DNA from: Ruminiclostridium hungatei
Lineage (GTDB): Bacteria > Bacillota > Clostridia > Acetivibrionales > DSM-1351
Assembly: GCF_002051585.1 (NCBI RefSeq)
Contig: NZ_MZGX01000008.1
Span: 62,001 to 126,000, forward strand
Reading direction: 5' to 3'
DNA length: 64,000 bases
The position numbers were made by a program, and so were the translations under genes. A model generated the notes under the pieces. That model was not told the origin of the DNA. It did not search any database and was given only the letters and a program-made list of their open reading frames with translations. This document shows, in pieces, positions 17,160 through 24,636 of the stretch; positions within the stretch are counted from its first letter, which is position 1; each line of letters opens with the position of its first letter.

Positions 17160-17252
17160 ATGGACAGTTATAGTCATAATTAGCTAACTTATATTCCTGT
17201 TTTTGATATTATTTCCATAATAAAACATTTTTAATAAGGAGTGGAATTCTAT

Positions 17253-17993
17253 ATGCTAAAAGTTGCAATTGCAGATGTTTCTTCTGAATCAAGAGATGAT
17301 TTAAAACAATTATTATCACAAGTTAATAACATAAGCATCATTGGAGAGTCAGACAATGAAGAGGGGCTGCTTAAAATTATCAGTACCTTCAAACCTGATG
17401 TTCTGTTTATTGAGATTGAATTACATGAAAGTTATGGAATTGATGTCGCCAAAAAAATTAATATGCTTAGCCCTTTGACAAGCATAATATTTATGACCTC
17501 ACAAGAAAAATATCTTAAGGAAGCTTTTGAAGTATATGCTTATGACTACCTGATAAAGCCATTACAGCTACAGCGTATTATTCAGACTCTTAGCAGAATT
17601 AATAATTTTGAAGCTCATAAATCAGCTCCGATCTCAAAAGATATATCCACAAAAACTCCTGATGTTTTGAACAAAATATTTATTGAAAGTGAAGGGAGAA
17701 GCTATATGGTTAATATTCCCGATATCATCTTTATTACACGTTATAATAGAAAAGTCCTTTTAATCACTGAAAATCAAAGTTATTCAATCTGGTCCTCCAT
17801 TGAAAACCTTGAGAAAAGGCTACCCGAAAATTTCTTTCGTTCTCATAAAGGTTATATTATAAATTTAAATTTTATCAATGAAATAAACCTGATGAGCAAA
17901 AATACCTATCAGGTTTATTTCCGTGACTGCAGCGAAACAGCTTTAATGACCATGGATAAAAGTAAATTGCTGAAAGAAAAGTATTGCTTATAA
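17253..17993 (+). CDS. orphan LytTR-family response regulator with atypical receiver
   Basis: About 246 residues: receiver domain 1-115, then a C-terminal LytTR DNA-binding domain (IFIESEGRSYMVNIPDIIFI, FFRSHKGYIINL). The receiver's phospho-acceptor position, normally FLDIEMP, reads FIEIELHE, so Asp is replaced by Glu. The acidic pair near the N-terminus is also reduced (IADVSSES). The switch Thr (FMTSQ) and the Lys (LIKPL) are kept. The frame opens at GTG 17241, but AAGGAG is placed correctly only for ATG 17253. No histidine kinase is nearby. It is divergent from the biosynthetic block and may regulate it; the Glu suggests phosphorylation-independent activity. Both are inferences. Confidence 0.88.
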   Translation: MLKVAIADVSSESRDDLKQLLSQVNNISIIGESDNEEGLLKIISTFKPDVLFIEIELHESYGIDVAKKINMLSPLTSIIFMTSQEKYLKEAFEVYAYDYLIKPLQLQRIIQTLSRINNFEAHKSAPISKDISTKTPDVLNKIFIESEGRSYMVNIPDIIFITRYNRKVLLITENQSYSIWSSIENLEKRLPENFFRSHKGYIINLNFINEINLMSKNTYQVYFRDCSETALMTMDKSKLLKEKYCL

Positions 17994-18023
17994 ATAGTTT
18001 CTGCTCTACTTTTCTCTCATAAC

Positions 18024-19007
18024 TCATAGCTTTAAAGTTTCTACTGCCGTTTTTGCCCATTTTGAATCCATAAGCATAGCTCTGCCAACACCTATAAGGT
18101 CAGCTTTATTGTCAATCAGCAGTCTTTCGGCAGCCTTAGCATGGGTAATACCTCCTGTCAGGATTATTGGCAGAGCAACAACTTTTTTAATTGCCTCACT
18201 AAGTGGTGCAAAATAGCCCTGTTCGGTTACACCAGGTATTGTAAAACCCAATAGTCCACCGGATATACTTAAAATATTCACCCCGGCCTTTTCAAATTCT
18301 GCTGCTGCTATAAGACTATCCTCGATAGTAGTCCCTCCTTTGAGATAATCAGCAGCACCCAGCCGCAGCGAAATTGTAAAATCCTTTCCTACAACCGAAC
18401 GTATCATATTTATTATTTCTAAATGGATACGTATACGGTTGTAGACATCTCCCCCATAGTTATCCGTACGTTTATTTATTAACGGAGAATAAAATTGATT
18501 AAGAAGAAACCCGTGTGCCGAATGTATTTCAACACCGTCGAACCCCGCTGCTTTAACTCTGCCGGCAGCATCACCGTAAATCTGAACAAGATTTTCTATC
18601 TCCTGCCGGCATAGCTCTCTCACGCTATTATCTGAAAAAGCTGAAGGTCCCACAGGTATTGTGCCTATCTCTTTCTCATTGGCTTTGCCTCCTGCATGAT
18701 TAATCTGCATAATACATTTAGAACCATTACTATGTATGGCATCAGCCAGCTTATTTAAGCCCTCAATCATACTGTCATCTGTAATTGAAAGCTGTCTCTT
18801 GTCAAATTTCCCTTCTCTGCATATATAACTGTTCTCAACAATGATAAGCGAAACATATCCTCCTTGAGTCTTGTCCTTATAGAAATCAAGCATTTCATTT
18901 GTAACTTTACCGTAGGCATCCGCTTTATCCGTAACCAGCGGCGGCATAACCAAACGATTTCCAAGTGTTAAATTTCCAACCTTTAATGGCTTAAGCAAAT
19001 AATTCAT
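18024..19007 (-). CDS. NADH:flavin oxidoreductase, old yellow enzyme family
   Basis: About 327 residues, a single FMN-binding TIM barrel with no C-terminal FeS/NADH extension of the 2,4-dienoyl-CoA reductase type. Visible motifs are KVGNLTLGNRLVMPPL, QINHAGGKA, GFDGVEIHSAHGFLLNQFYSP (substrate/FMN region) and, near the end, ILTGGITHAKAAERLL and GVGRAML (phosphate binding). Such enzymes reduce activated C=C bonds of enones or nitro compounds with NAD(P)H. The exact substrate is unknown. ATG 19007 follows GGGAGG by eight bases and is chosen over 19025. The neighbouring nitroreductase is divergent, so a shared redox role is only possible. Confidence 0.88.
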   Translation of the reverse strand: MNYLLKPLKVGNLTLGNRLVMPPLVTDKADAYGKVTNEMLDFYKDKTQGGYVSLIIVENSYICREGKFDKRQLSITDDSMIEGLNKLADAIHSNGSKCIMQINHAGGKANEKEIGTIPVGPSAFSDNSVRELCRQEIENLVQIYGDAAGRVKAAGFDGVEIHSAHGFLLNQFYSPLINKRTDNYGGDVYNRIRIHLEIINMIRSVVGKDFTISLRLGAADYLKGGTTIEDSLIAAAEFEKAGVNILSISGGLLGFTIPGVTEQGYFAPLSEAIKKVVALPIILTGGITHAKAAERLLIDNKADLIGVGRAMLMDSKWAKTAVETLKL

Positions 19008-19396
19008 GGCAAAACCCTCCCACATACTACTATAAACAGTTTAAAGTTTATTGACAGCTTTAGTATAATTTGAAAGATACCATACCGGCAATACCTTTCA
19101 TTTACATCCGATTAAGTCAATTACTATTTCCAAAGGATATCAGTAACGCGTATTATTTAATATATTATTTTATAATCTTACTGCATCTATATTGCTGTTT
19201 TTTATCTATTCAACTTTTTTTGTAATTATATTACATAAATGCATATACTTGTATTTTTTATCACTATGTTATATTATTTTAACATAATACTAGTAGATTG
19301 TAGAGTGTAATCAGATAAAATCAGTATATCTGTTAAATCACTGGTTTTAGTACTCTGTAACCAACTAAATCATAATAACATTAAGGAGTCAAGCTT
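19008..19396. other. AT-rich divergent intergenic region
   Basis: About 390 bp between two divergent oxidoreductase genes. It is strongly AT-rich, with several TATAAT-like words, and must hold both promoters, but I cannot single out a convincing -35/-10 pair. No ORF, RNA gene or hairpin of note was seen. Confidence 0.5.
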
Positions 19397-19909
19397 ATGG
19401 AAAGCATTTTAAACAGCATTTTTACTCGAAGAAGTATACGCAAGTATACTAACCAGGCAGTACTCAGTGATTTGATACAAACACTTCTGAAGTCAGCAAT
19501 GAGCGCTCCATCAGCCTGCAATCAGCAGCCCTGGCATTTTCTCGTTATAGACGACAGGAACACATTGAATAAGCTTTCAGCACACAATTCGGGCTATTCA
19601 ATGCTAGAAGAAGCGCCTCTGGCAATTCTTATCTGCGGTGAAATCGAGGTGGCAACTTTAAAACATTTTTGGACACTGGATTGTGCAGCAGCAACGGAAA
19701 ATCTGATTCTTGCAGCACATGCCTCTGGTCTGGGAAGTGTATGGCTGGGTGTATATCCCGAGGAAGACAAGCTTACATACATAAAGGAAGTCCTAAATAT
19801 TCCAGACCACATTACACCCTTCTCTTTAGTATCAATTGGATATCCTGCTGAAACAAAGGAGTCCGAGAATAGGTATGATGAAGACAAAATTCATTACGGC
19901 AAATGGTAA
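19397..19909 (+). CDS. nitroreductase family protein (FMN)
   Basis: 170 residues, the short clostridial nitroreductase type. The N-terminal TRRSIRKYTNQAV supplies the FMN-phosphate Arg cluster; APSACNQQPWHFLVI and the late GSVWLGVYPEED are family landmarks. These homodimeric flavoproteins use NAD(P)H to reduce nitro groups, quinones or flavins in the cytosol; the in vivo substrate is unknown. AAGGAG stands nine bases before ATG 19397. A strong hairpin terminator follows directly. It is a single-gene unit, divergent from the old-yellow-enzyme gene. Confidence 0.9.
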   Translation: MESILNSIFTRRSIRKYTNQAVLSDLIQTLLKSAMSAPSACNQQPWHFLVIDDRNTLNKLSAHNSGYSMLEEAPLAILICGEIEVATLKHFWTLDCAAATENLILAAHASGLGSVWLGVYPEEDKLTYIKEVLNIPDHITPFSLVSIGYPAETKESENRYDEDKIHYGKW

Positions 19910-19920
19910 TCTTCTTGTGC

Positions 19921-19955
19921 CAATCAACAAAAAGGCGTCGCCTTTTTGTTGATTG
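19921..19955 (+). terminator. perfect long hairpin terminator after the nitroreductase gene
   Basis: CAATCAACAAAAAGGCG is followed at once by its near-complete reverse complement, giving about 17-bp arms with almost no loop. The right arm carries CCTTTTTGTTG. It lies 11 bp after the stop codon. It is symmetric, so it could also block transcription arriving from the CRISPR side. Confidence 0.75.
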
Positions 19956-20063
19956 GCAGCGCCTTCATGTTACTTCACTTTATTTTATTGTTTCTGCTAC
20001 AGCATCTGCTGGCCGAGCTGAACCATAGAGTATTCCAAAATATGGGATGCTTTAATTCTTCAT

Positions 20064-20358
20064 ATTTCAAATCCACACTCCTACGCAAGGAGCGACCAAG
20101 CAGCCCTGTTACTCCCCATTCTCCATCACAATTTCAATCCACGCTCCTACGCAAGGAGCGACTAGCAATACATTGATATCAGGAGTTATTGCCACATTTC
20201 AATCCACGCTCCTACGCAAGGAGCGACAATTTAATTGGTAATTTTATATCGTTTACGGCATATTTCAATCCACGCTCCTACGCAAGGAGCGACGATTACC
20301 CAGGTTTGATACCAAATGATCTCAGTATTTCAATCCACGCTCCTACGCAAGGAGCGAC
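20064..20358 (-). CRISPR. type I-C-like CRISPR array, 5 repeats / 4 spacers, no cas genes
   Basis: Four identical 32-bp repeats lie at 20131, 20196, 20262 and 20327. A degenerate fifth copy is at 20064-20096 (one extra A and a G-to-A change). Spacers are 33-34 bp. On the plus strand the repeat begins ATTTCAATCCACGC and ends AAGGAGCGAC. The reverse complement therefore begins GTCGCTCC and ends GTGGATTGAAAT, the type I-C pattern with a short GCTCCT/AGGAGC stem. The decayed copy at the left marks the trailer end, so the array is read on the minus strand from a leader at the right. No cas gene is in the window. Confidence 0.95.
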
Positions 20359-20460
20359 AGCAAAACTAAACAGAAACTATAAGCTTCCATTGTATAAATT
20401 ATACAATATTTTCAAAATGACACAATACATTTTATTGCTGTCCATCAAATAAATTACAAA
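20359..20460 (-). promoter_or_regulatory. CRISPR leader with promoter and palindrome
   Basis: On the minus strand TTGTGT (20425-20420) and TATAAT (20403-20398) are 16 bp apart, about 40 bp before the first repeat. The -10 is embedded in the perfect 19-bp palindrome ATTGTATAATTTATACAAT (20389-20407), a plausible operator. The region is AT-rich, as leaders usually are. Confidence 0.55.
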
Positions 20461-20480
20461 ACCCCTTGAAATTTCGTCAA

Positions 20481-20537
20481 AAATAAGGTGCGAATGTACC
20501 TGACTTTTAATGTCCGCTTCACATTCGCACCTTATTT
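20481..20537. repeat. 17-bp inverted repeat between leader and U32 gene
   Basis: AAATAAGGTGCGAATGT (20481-20497) is repeated exactly in inverse at 20521-20537, with a 23-base loop. It is 75 bp beyond the U32 stop codon and could terminate that transcript or insulate the leader. No strong T-run follows on either strand. Confidence 0.6.
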
Positions 20538-20612
20538 GATCCTGAGCTGCAATCGTTCTATCCTGATAAAACAAGCTGATGAACAGCCCAAGAGCTAAAA
20601 ATATCATCAGCT

Positions 20613-21833
20613 CTATTTCTTTCTCAATATGGTAAAAGGCAGAACCTCCTGCTTCATAGGCATGTATACTGTCATCTGCGCATGGGGAGCGGTTCTGATG
20701 CTTTCGCCCTCCTCATTTTTCATAGCCTCTATAGTCTGTATGAAGTAATCCTTCCTTGGAATCACAACTTCGATTTCATCGCCCACTATCATCCTGTTTC
20801 TCTGCTCGATTTTGGCGATTCCCGTTTCTTTGTCATATTCCAGCACCATACCCACAAAGTCATATTCCCTGATATATGAGCTGGTGTGATAAATCTGGTC
20901 CTTTTCTGTAGTCTTGTTGAAATAAAAGCCGGTGGTATACTCCCTGTGGCTGGCCTTGGACAGTTCCACCAGCCACTGGGGATCGAAGGTGTAATTTTCC
21001 GGATCGGACATATAGGCATCTATAGCCTTTCTATAAGCGCTTACGACGGTAGCCACATAAAAGGAGCTCTTCATCCGCCCCTCTATTTTGAAGCTGAAAA
21101 TTCCTGCGGCTATAAGCTGAGGAATATGCTCTATCATGCATAAATCCTTGGAGTTAAAAATGTAAGTACCTCTTTCATCCTCATACACCGGATAGTATTC
21201 TCCCGGCCTTTTTTCCTCCACCAGCGAATATTTCCAGCGGCAGGGATGGGAGCATGCCCCCTTGTTGGAATCTCTGCCGGTCATGTAATTGCTCAACAGG
21301 CAGCGTCCCGAATAGGATATGCACATGGCTCCGTGAATAAAGGCTTCAATATCCAGTTCCTCCGGAGTCAAAGCAGCCATTTCACTTATTTCCTCAAAGG
21401 ATAGTTCCCTTGCCACAACTACTCTTTTAGCCCCCAGCCCATACCAGAACTTTGCACTTAAATAGTTGGTATTGTTGGCCTGGGTACTTATGTGTATCTC
21501 CATACCGGGCGCTGTGCTGCGCACCATGGTGAAAACGCCCGGATCGGATACAATTACGGCATCCGCACCCAGACTGTCCAACTGCTGTATATATTCAGGC
21601 AAACCTATCAGATCCTGGTTATGAGGAATAATATTTACGGCCACATAAACCTTGCAGCCTCTCTCGTGGGCAAAATCCACCCCCTGCTTCATATCCTCCG
21701 GCGAAAAGTTGTCCGCCGAGGCCCTGAGCCCGAAGCGCTGCCCACCGATGTAAACAGCATCGGCACCGAATAAAATTGCCATTTTGAGTTTTTCCAGATT
21801 TCCTGCAGGAGCCAGCAGCTCAATTTTTTTCAT
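20613..21833 (-). CDS. trhP: U32 family peptidase-like tRNA hydroxylation protein (TrhP/YrrO type)
   Basis: 406 residues with the U32 barrel (ELLAPAGNLEKLK, GADAVYIGG) and the family signature region around EAFIHGAMCISYSGRCLLS. Four conserved Cys, in the CISYSGRC pair and the ACSHPCRW block, fit iron-sulfur ligands. The C-terminal part (GMVLEYDKETGIAKIEQRNR) matches the longer YrrO/TrhP2 type. These proteins are needed for prephenate-dependent hydroxylation of wobble uridine-34 in tRNA (ho5U), despite the 'peptidase' name. TrmR, which methylates that hydroxyl, is encoded just upstream. GGGAGAACCT precedes ATG 21833. Only one U32 copy is present; Bacillus has two. Confidence 0.85.
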   Translation of the reverse strand: MKKIELLAPAGNLEKLKMAILFGADAVYIGGQRFGLRASADNFSPEDMKQGVDFAHERGCKVYVAVNIIPHNQDLIGLPEYIQQLDSLGADAVIVSDPGVFTMVRSTAPGMEIHISTQANNTNYLSAKFWYGLGAKRVVVARELSFEEISEMAALTPEELDIEAFIHGAMCISYSGRCLLSNYMTGRDSNKGACSHPCRWKYSLVEEKRPGEYYPVYEDERGTYIFNSKDLCMIEHIPQLIAAGIFSFKIEGRMKSSFYVATVVSAYRKAIDAYMSDPENYTFDPQWLVELSKASHREYTTGFYFNKTTEKDQIYHTSSYIREYDFVGMVLEYDKETGIAKIEQRNRMIVGDEIEVVIPRKDYFIQTIEAMKNEEGESIRTAPHAQMTVYMPMKQEVLPFTILRKK

Positions 21834-22132
21834 AGGTTCTCCCGTTTTCTTAGGTAGTTATCCATCTGATTTTTCATATTTAAGTATTATTTAAGTATTA
21901 TTTAAGTATTATTTAAGCATTATTTAAGTATTAATACTAATTTTTCATTTTCATATTTTTGGTCAATCCATGTTTGGCCTTTTGTTTTAAGTCTTTTGTT
22001 TTTTAAGCCTTTCGAAGATTTTCCGACTTTTTATTCCAATCCTTAATTTTTCTTGCTGCCTATACTAACCTGCTGCGCTGATTGGTTTTTAAGGCACGAC
22101 TTAAAAAAATCCACCCTTCTATTCCACACCTT
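21834..22132. other. intergenic region between trhP and trmR
   Basis: About 300 bp with no convincing gene. It carries the 11-bp tandem repeat described separately and T-rich stretches downstream of trmR, but no clear stem-plus-U terminator was identified. Confidence 0.5.
21879..21933. repeat. 11-bp minisatellite, five units
   Basis: The unit TTTAAGTATTA is repeated five times head to tail. The fourth copy reads TTTAAGCATTA (one transition); the others are identical. One unit is close to one helical turn. Confidence 0.9.
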
Positions 22133-22771
22133 CTATTTCCTGTAGCTCAGTGCCACCCCGTCACCAATGGGAATAATGCTGGTTTCAAAGCTCTCATCCC
22201 TGCAAAGCTCTTTAAGGAAGCTTCTCATGCGGGTAACTATGGTCTTTTTCCGCCTTACCACCAATTCATCGGTTGCAATCATGCCCTTGTAAAGCACATT
22301 ATCCGACACCAGCAGGCCTCCTTCAACAAGCATCCTCTTGCTTTGCTCCAGAAATTCACTGTACTGCCCCTTGGCAGCGTCCAGGAAAATCATGTCATAC
22401 TGCTTGTCCAGACACTCCAATACCTCAAGGGCATCTCCTGCTATGACATTGATGGTATCCTGAAGGCCTGCGGTCTTTATATTTTTCCTTGCCAGCTCCA
22501 GCATCTGCTCATTTCTTTCAATTGTGTCTATTTTGCCCCCGGGTTTTAAAAACCCCGAGAAAAGTATGGCAGAATAGCCTATTGCCGTTCCCACCTCAAG
22601 AATTCTCAACGGCCTGTGCAGGTTTCCAAGCACCTTCATAAGTGCAGCCACCTCCGGCTGGATAATAGGAACATGGTTCTGGGCCGCATACTCCTCAAGC
22701 TGTGCCGGCAGTCCGGTGTTTGGCTTTATGGTAGACCGGATGTATTCATTTATATATTCGTAATTTATCAT
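22133..22771 (-). CDS. trmR: tRNA 5-hydroxyuridine O-methyltransferase TrmR (YrrM)
   Basis: 212-residue class I SAM methyltransferase of the O-methyltransferase family 3 fold. The SAM motif is RILEVGTAIGYSAILFSGFL, followed by IDTIERNEQMLELARKNI and MIFLDAAKGQYSEFLEQ (catalytic metal/acid region). It lies in the mltG-yrrM-U32 order known from Bacillus, where TrmR converts ho5U34 to mo5U34 in tRNA. This order separates it from catechol or caffeoyl-CoA methyltransferases of the same fold. The Shine-Dalgarno (GGGAT) is weak. It starts about 170 bp after the mltG stop and terminator, so it probably has its own promoter. Confidence 0.87.
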   Translation of the reverse strand: MINYEYINEYIRSTIKPNTGLPAQLEEYAAQNHVPIIQPEVAALMKVLGNLHRPLRILEVGTAIGYSAILFSGFLKPGGKIDTIERNEQMLELARKNIKTAGLQDTINVIAGDALEVLECLDKQYDMIFLDAAKGQYSEFLEQSKRMLVEGGLLVSDNVLYKGMIATDELVVRRKKTIVTRMRSFLKELCRDESFETSIIPIGDGVALSYRK

Positions 22772-22902
22772 GGTAAATATCCCTGAATTTTTAATTTTTT
22801 TAACTGCTATTTAACTCAGCACTGCGCTGTTACCTTTTGGTGTTGTTGCTCCCTGAATCCCCTTGATGCGTGCATTTTGACAGGGAACCAGATGCATATA
22901 CT

Positions 22903-22939
22903 CAAAAATTGGGGTGGCTTTATGCCACCCCAGTTTTTT
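22903..22939 (-). terminator. terminator after mltG
   Basis: GGGGTGGCATAAAGCCACCCC forms an 8-bp GC-rich stem with a short loop (22911-22931). On the minus strand it is followed by AATTTTTG. The other side has TTTTTT, so it may work in both directions. It begins right at the mltG stop codon. Confidence 0.85.
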
Positions 22940-24218
22940 ATTTCGCCAGGCCGTATTCCTTCATGGCCTTTAAATGTTCAGCGTAGGTCTTGGTAAACTT
23001 GGTCGTTCCGTCACCCTTTGCGATAAAGAACATATAATCCGTGTCTTCATCGGGATACAACGCCGCATTTATGGAATCCATACCCGGAGAGCAGATGGGC
23101 CCCGGCGGCAAGCCCGGGTGAATATAAGTATTGTATGGACTGTTTATAGTAGTATCCTCATATGTGAGCTTTTCATGTACCTTTCCTTCAGTATTCAGGA
23201 AAACATACTGGATGGTGGCACAGGACTGCAGCTTCCTGAGGGTGGTATCCTTGCTTTTCAAGCGCTTGTGGAATACTGCTGAAACCAGTCTTCTGTCGTT
23301 GCTGGTGTTGGCCTCTCTTTCTATGATTGATGCCAGGGTTATAATCTCATCCATTGACATGCCAAGCTCCTTGGCTCTATCGTAATACTCCTTGGTCAAT
23401 TTGTTGTTAAAGTTCTGAAGCATGACCGACACGATGGTTTTTTCACTGGCATTCATTGCAAACTCATATGTATCGGGGAACAGGTAGCCTTCCAGCATAA
23501 ATTCCCTGTCATTGAAATTCTTTATCTGCTTTACAAAATCATAATCATACTTTTCATACTTCATGGCGGAATCAAATCTGTCTTCAATTGCCAGGCCCTT
23601 TTTCACAAAGGTTTTCACAATCTGCTTGTAGGTAAGCCCTTCGGGAATAGTTATCTTGACGCTTTCAGGCTTGCTTATGAGAATATTCATAATGGTATCC
23701 AGTTCAAGTCCCTTTTTCAAAATGTGGGTCCCGGCCTGATACCTGCCGTCGTAACCGTTCAGCTTTGATACTATCTTAAATATCTGAGGCTTGTTTATAA
23801 TCTCTTCATCCCCAAGTATTCCGGCTATGTCATTAGTATCCGAACCCATGGGTATTTCTACGGCAATGGCGCCCTCGGAAGTAGCGGAAATCCTTAAGGC
23901 TTCCTTGACAACATTATCTTTGGAGGACTCTACAGTACTGCTGTAGGAGTATATGGCCCCAACCGAAAAAACAAACAAAAACACAGCCAGACTGGTCAAA
24001 ATGAAAGCCAGCTTCTTAAGTCCGGCACTGATAATGAAGATACCGAAAAACACCAGAACAAGTCCCAGAATGGTAAGAAAAGCATTCAAAGCCCCGTATT
24101 GAGCTTCATACCCCTTAAGTATGGTTCTTACATAATTCATGATATTAGGCACTGACAGGAATATTCCTATTATAACGGCTATTATACCAAGTGCGGCAAC
24201 TTTCAATTTTCTACTCAT
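22938..24218 (-). CDS. mltG: endolytic murein transglycosylase MltG (YceG/YrrL)
   Basis: About 426 residues. Several hydrophobic N-terminal segments (VAALGIIAVIIGIFL and a second pair to about residue 90) replace the single anchor seen in E. coli. The YceG domain follows, with the LysM-like part ITIPEGLTYKQIVKTF, the catalytic Glu in LASIIEREANT and the substrate loop NSPYNTYIHPGLPPGPICSPG. It cuts nascent glycan strands at the outer face of the membrane and sets glycan length. TTG precedes ATG 24218; GGAG supports the ATG. Gene order with trmR and U32 matches Bacillus. The extra membrane segments are unusual compared with the E. coli protein. Confidence 0.93.
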   Translation of the reverse strand: MSRKLKVAALGIIAVIIGIFLSVPNIMNYVRTILKGYEAQYGALNAFLTILGLVLVFFGIFIISAGLKKLAFILTSLAVFLFVFSVGAIYSYSSTVESSKDNVVKEALRISATSEGAIAVEIPMGSDTNDIAGILGDEEIINKPQIFKIVSKLNGYDGRYQAGTHILKKGLELDTIMNILISKPESVKITIPEGLTYKQIVKTFVKKGLAIEDRFDSAMKYEKYDYDFVKQIKNFNDREFMLEGYLFPDTYEFAMNASEKTIVSVMLQNFNNKLTKEYYDRAKELGMSMDEIITLASIIEREANTSNDRRLVSAVFHKRLKSKDTTLRKLQSCATIQYVFLNTEGKVHEKLTYEDTTINSPYNTYIHPGLPPGPICSPGMDSINAALYPDEDTDYMFFIAKGDGTTKFTKTYAEHLKAMKEYGLAK

Positions 24219-24363
24219 CAATATGCGGCTCCATTCTATAAATCAAAAACATAGTGCACTTTAACAATACACGTAAACAATTTCAAAATATATTTTCATA
24301 ATGTACCTGCATAAGGCACATCCACAATAAATACTATAATATTTTTTCAGGCATTTGTCTATA

Positions 24364-24532
24364 ACTAGTGGTCTGTAACACCTAAAAGTCACATATTGCC
24401 GACGGTTAAATTCTGCGCAGGATTTCGTTGTCGTTCTTGCCAATACATACAGTATTGCCTTCGTCCTCCGCCTTACCCTGCAAAAATTTTCCACGCTGGC
24501 AATATACGTTTTAGATGTTACAGACCACTAGT
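24364..24532. mobile_element. palindromic MITE-like element, copy B
   Basis: 169 bp with near-perfect terminal inverted repeats: both ends read ACTAGTGGTCTGTAACA, then (C/T)CTAAAA, and ATATTGCC is mirrored further in, giving arms of about 37 bp. The core contains TCGTTGTCG (24425) and TCCTCCGCCTT (24464), 39 bp apart, shared with copy A at 15.7 kb. It has no coding capacity. It is flanked by ordinary intergenic DNA, and a target duplication is not obvious because the ends are self-complementary (ACTAGT). Confidence 0.75.
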
Positions 24533-24588
24533 GGTTCTCAGGAAATTATACCTGCCTTTCCGTGAAAAAGTCTGCTTTATGCAAAATA

Positions 24589-24619
24589 ACCGCTGCAAGG
24601 CTGGGAGCTCTGCAACGGT
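24589..24619 (-). terminator. possible typA terminator
   Basis: ACCGTTGCA ... TGCAGCGGT pairs with one mismatch across a 13-base loop, 18 bp beyond the typA stop, and is followed on the minus strand by TATTTTG. The T-run is short, hence modest confidence. Confidence 0.45.
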
Positions 24620-24636
24620 AATTTTTTTTAACAGAA

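Larger units (their letters stand above)
24219..24636. other. intergenic region holding the MITE-like element
   Basis: About 420 bp between typA and mltG, both on the minus strand. It contains the 169-bp palindromic element at 24364-24532 and a possible typA terminator at 24589-24619. No protein gene is supported. Confidence 0.6.

Noticed and set aside
17241-17252. GTG 17241 as LytTR start
   Set aside because: It overlaps its own AAGGAG; ATG 17253 is spaced correctly.
19946-20452. Plus-strand frames of 76 and 87 residues across the CRISPR array
   Set aside because: They consist of translated repeats (FNPRSYARSD, STLLRKER) and have no ribosome site.
20377-20607. Minus-strand 76-residue frame between array and U32 gene
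   Set aside because: It runs through the leader promoter and the 17-bp inverted repeat, with no Shine-Dalgarno and no recognisable family.
20613-21833. U32 protein as a secreted collagenase-type peptidase
   Set aside because: No signal peptide, and the neighbour TrmR points to tRNA hydroxylation.
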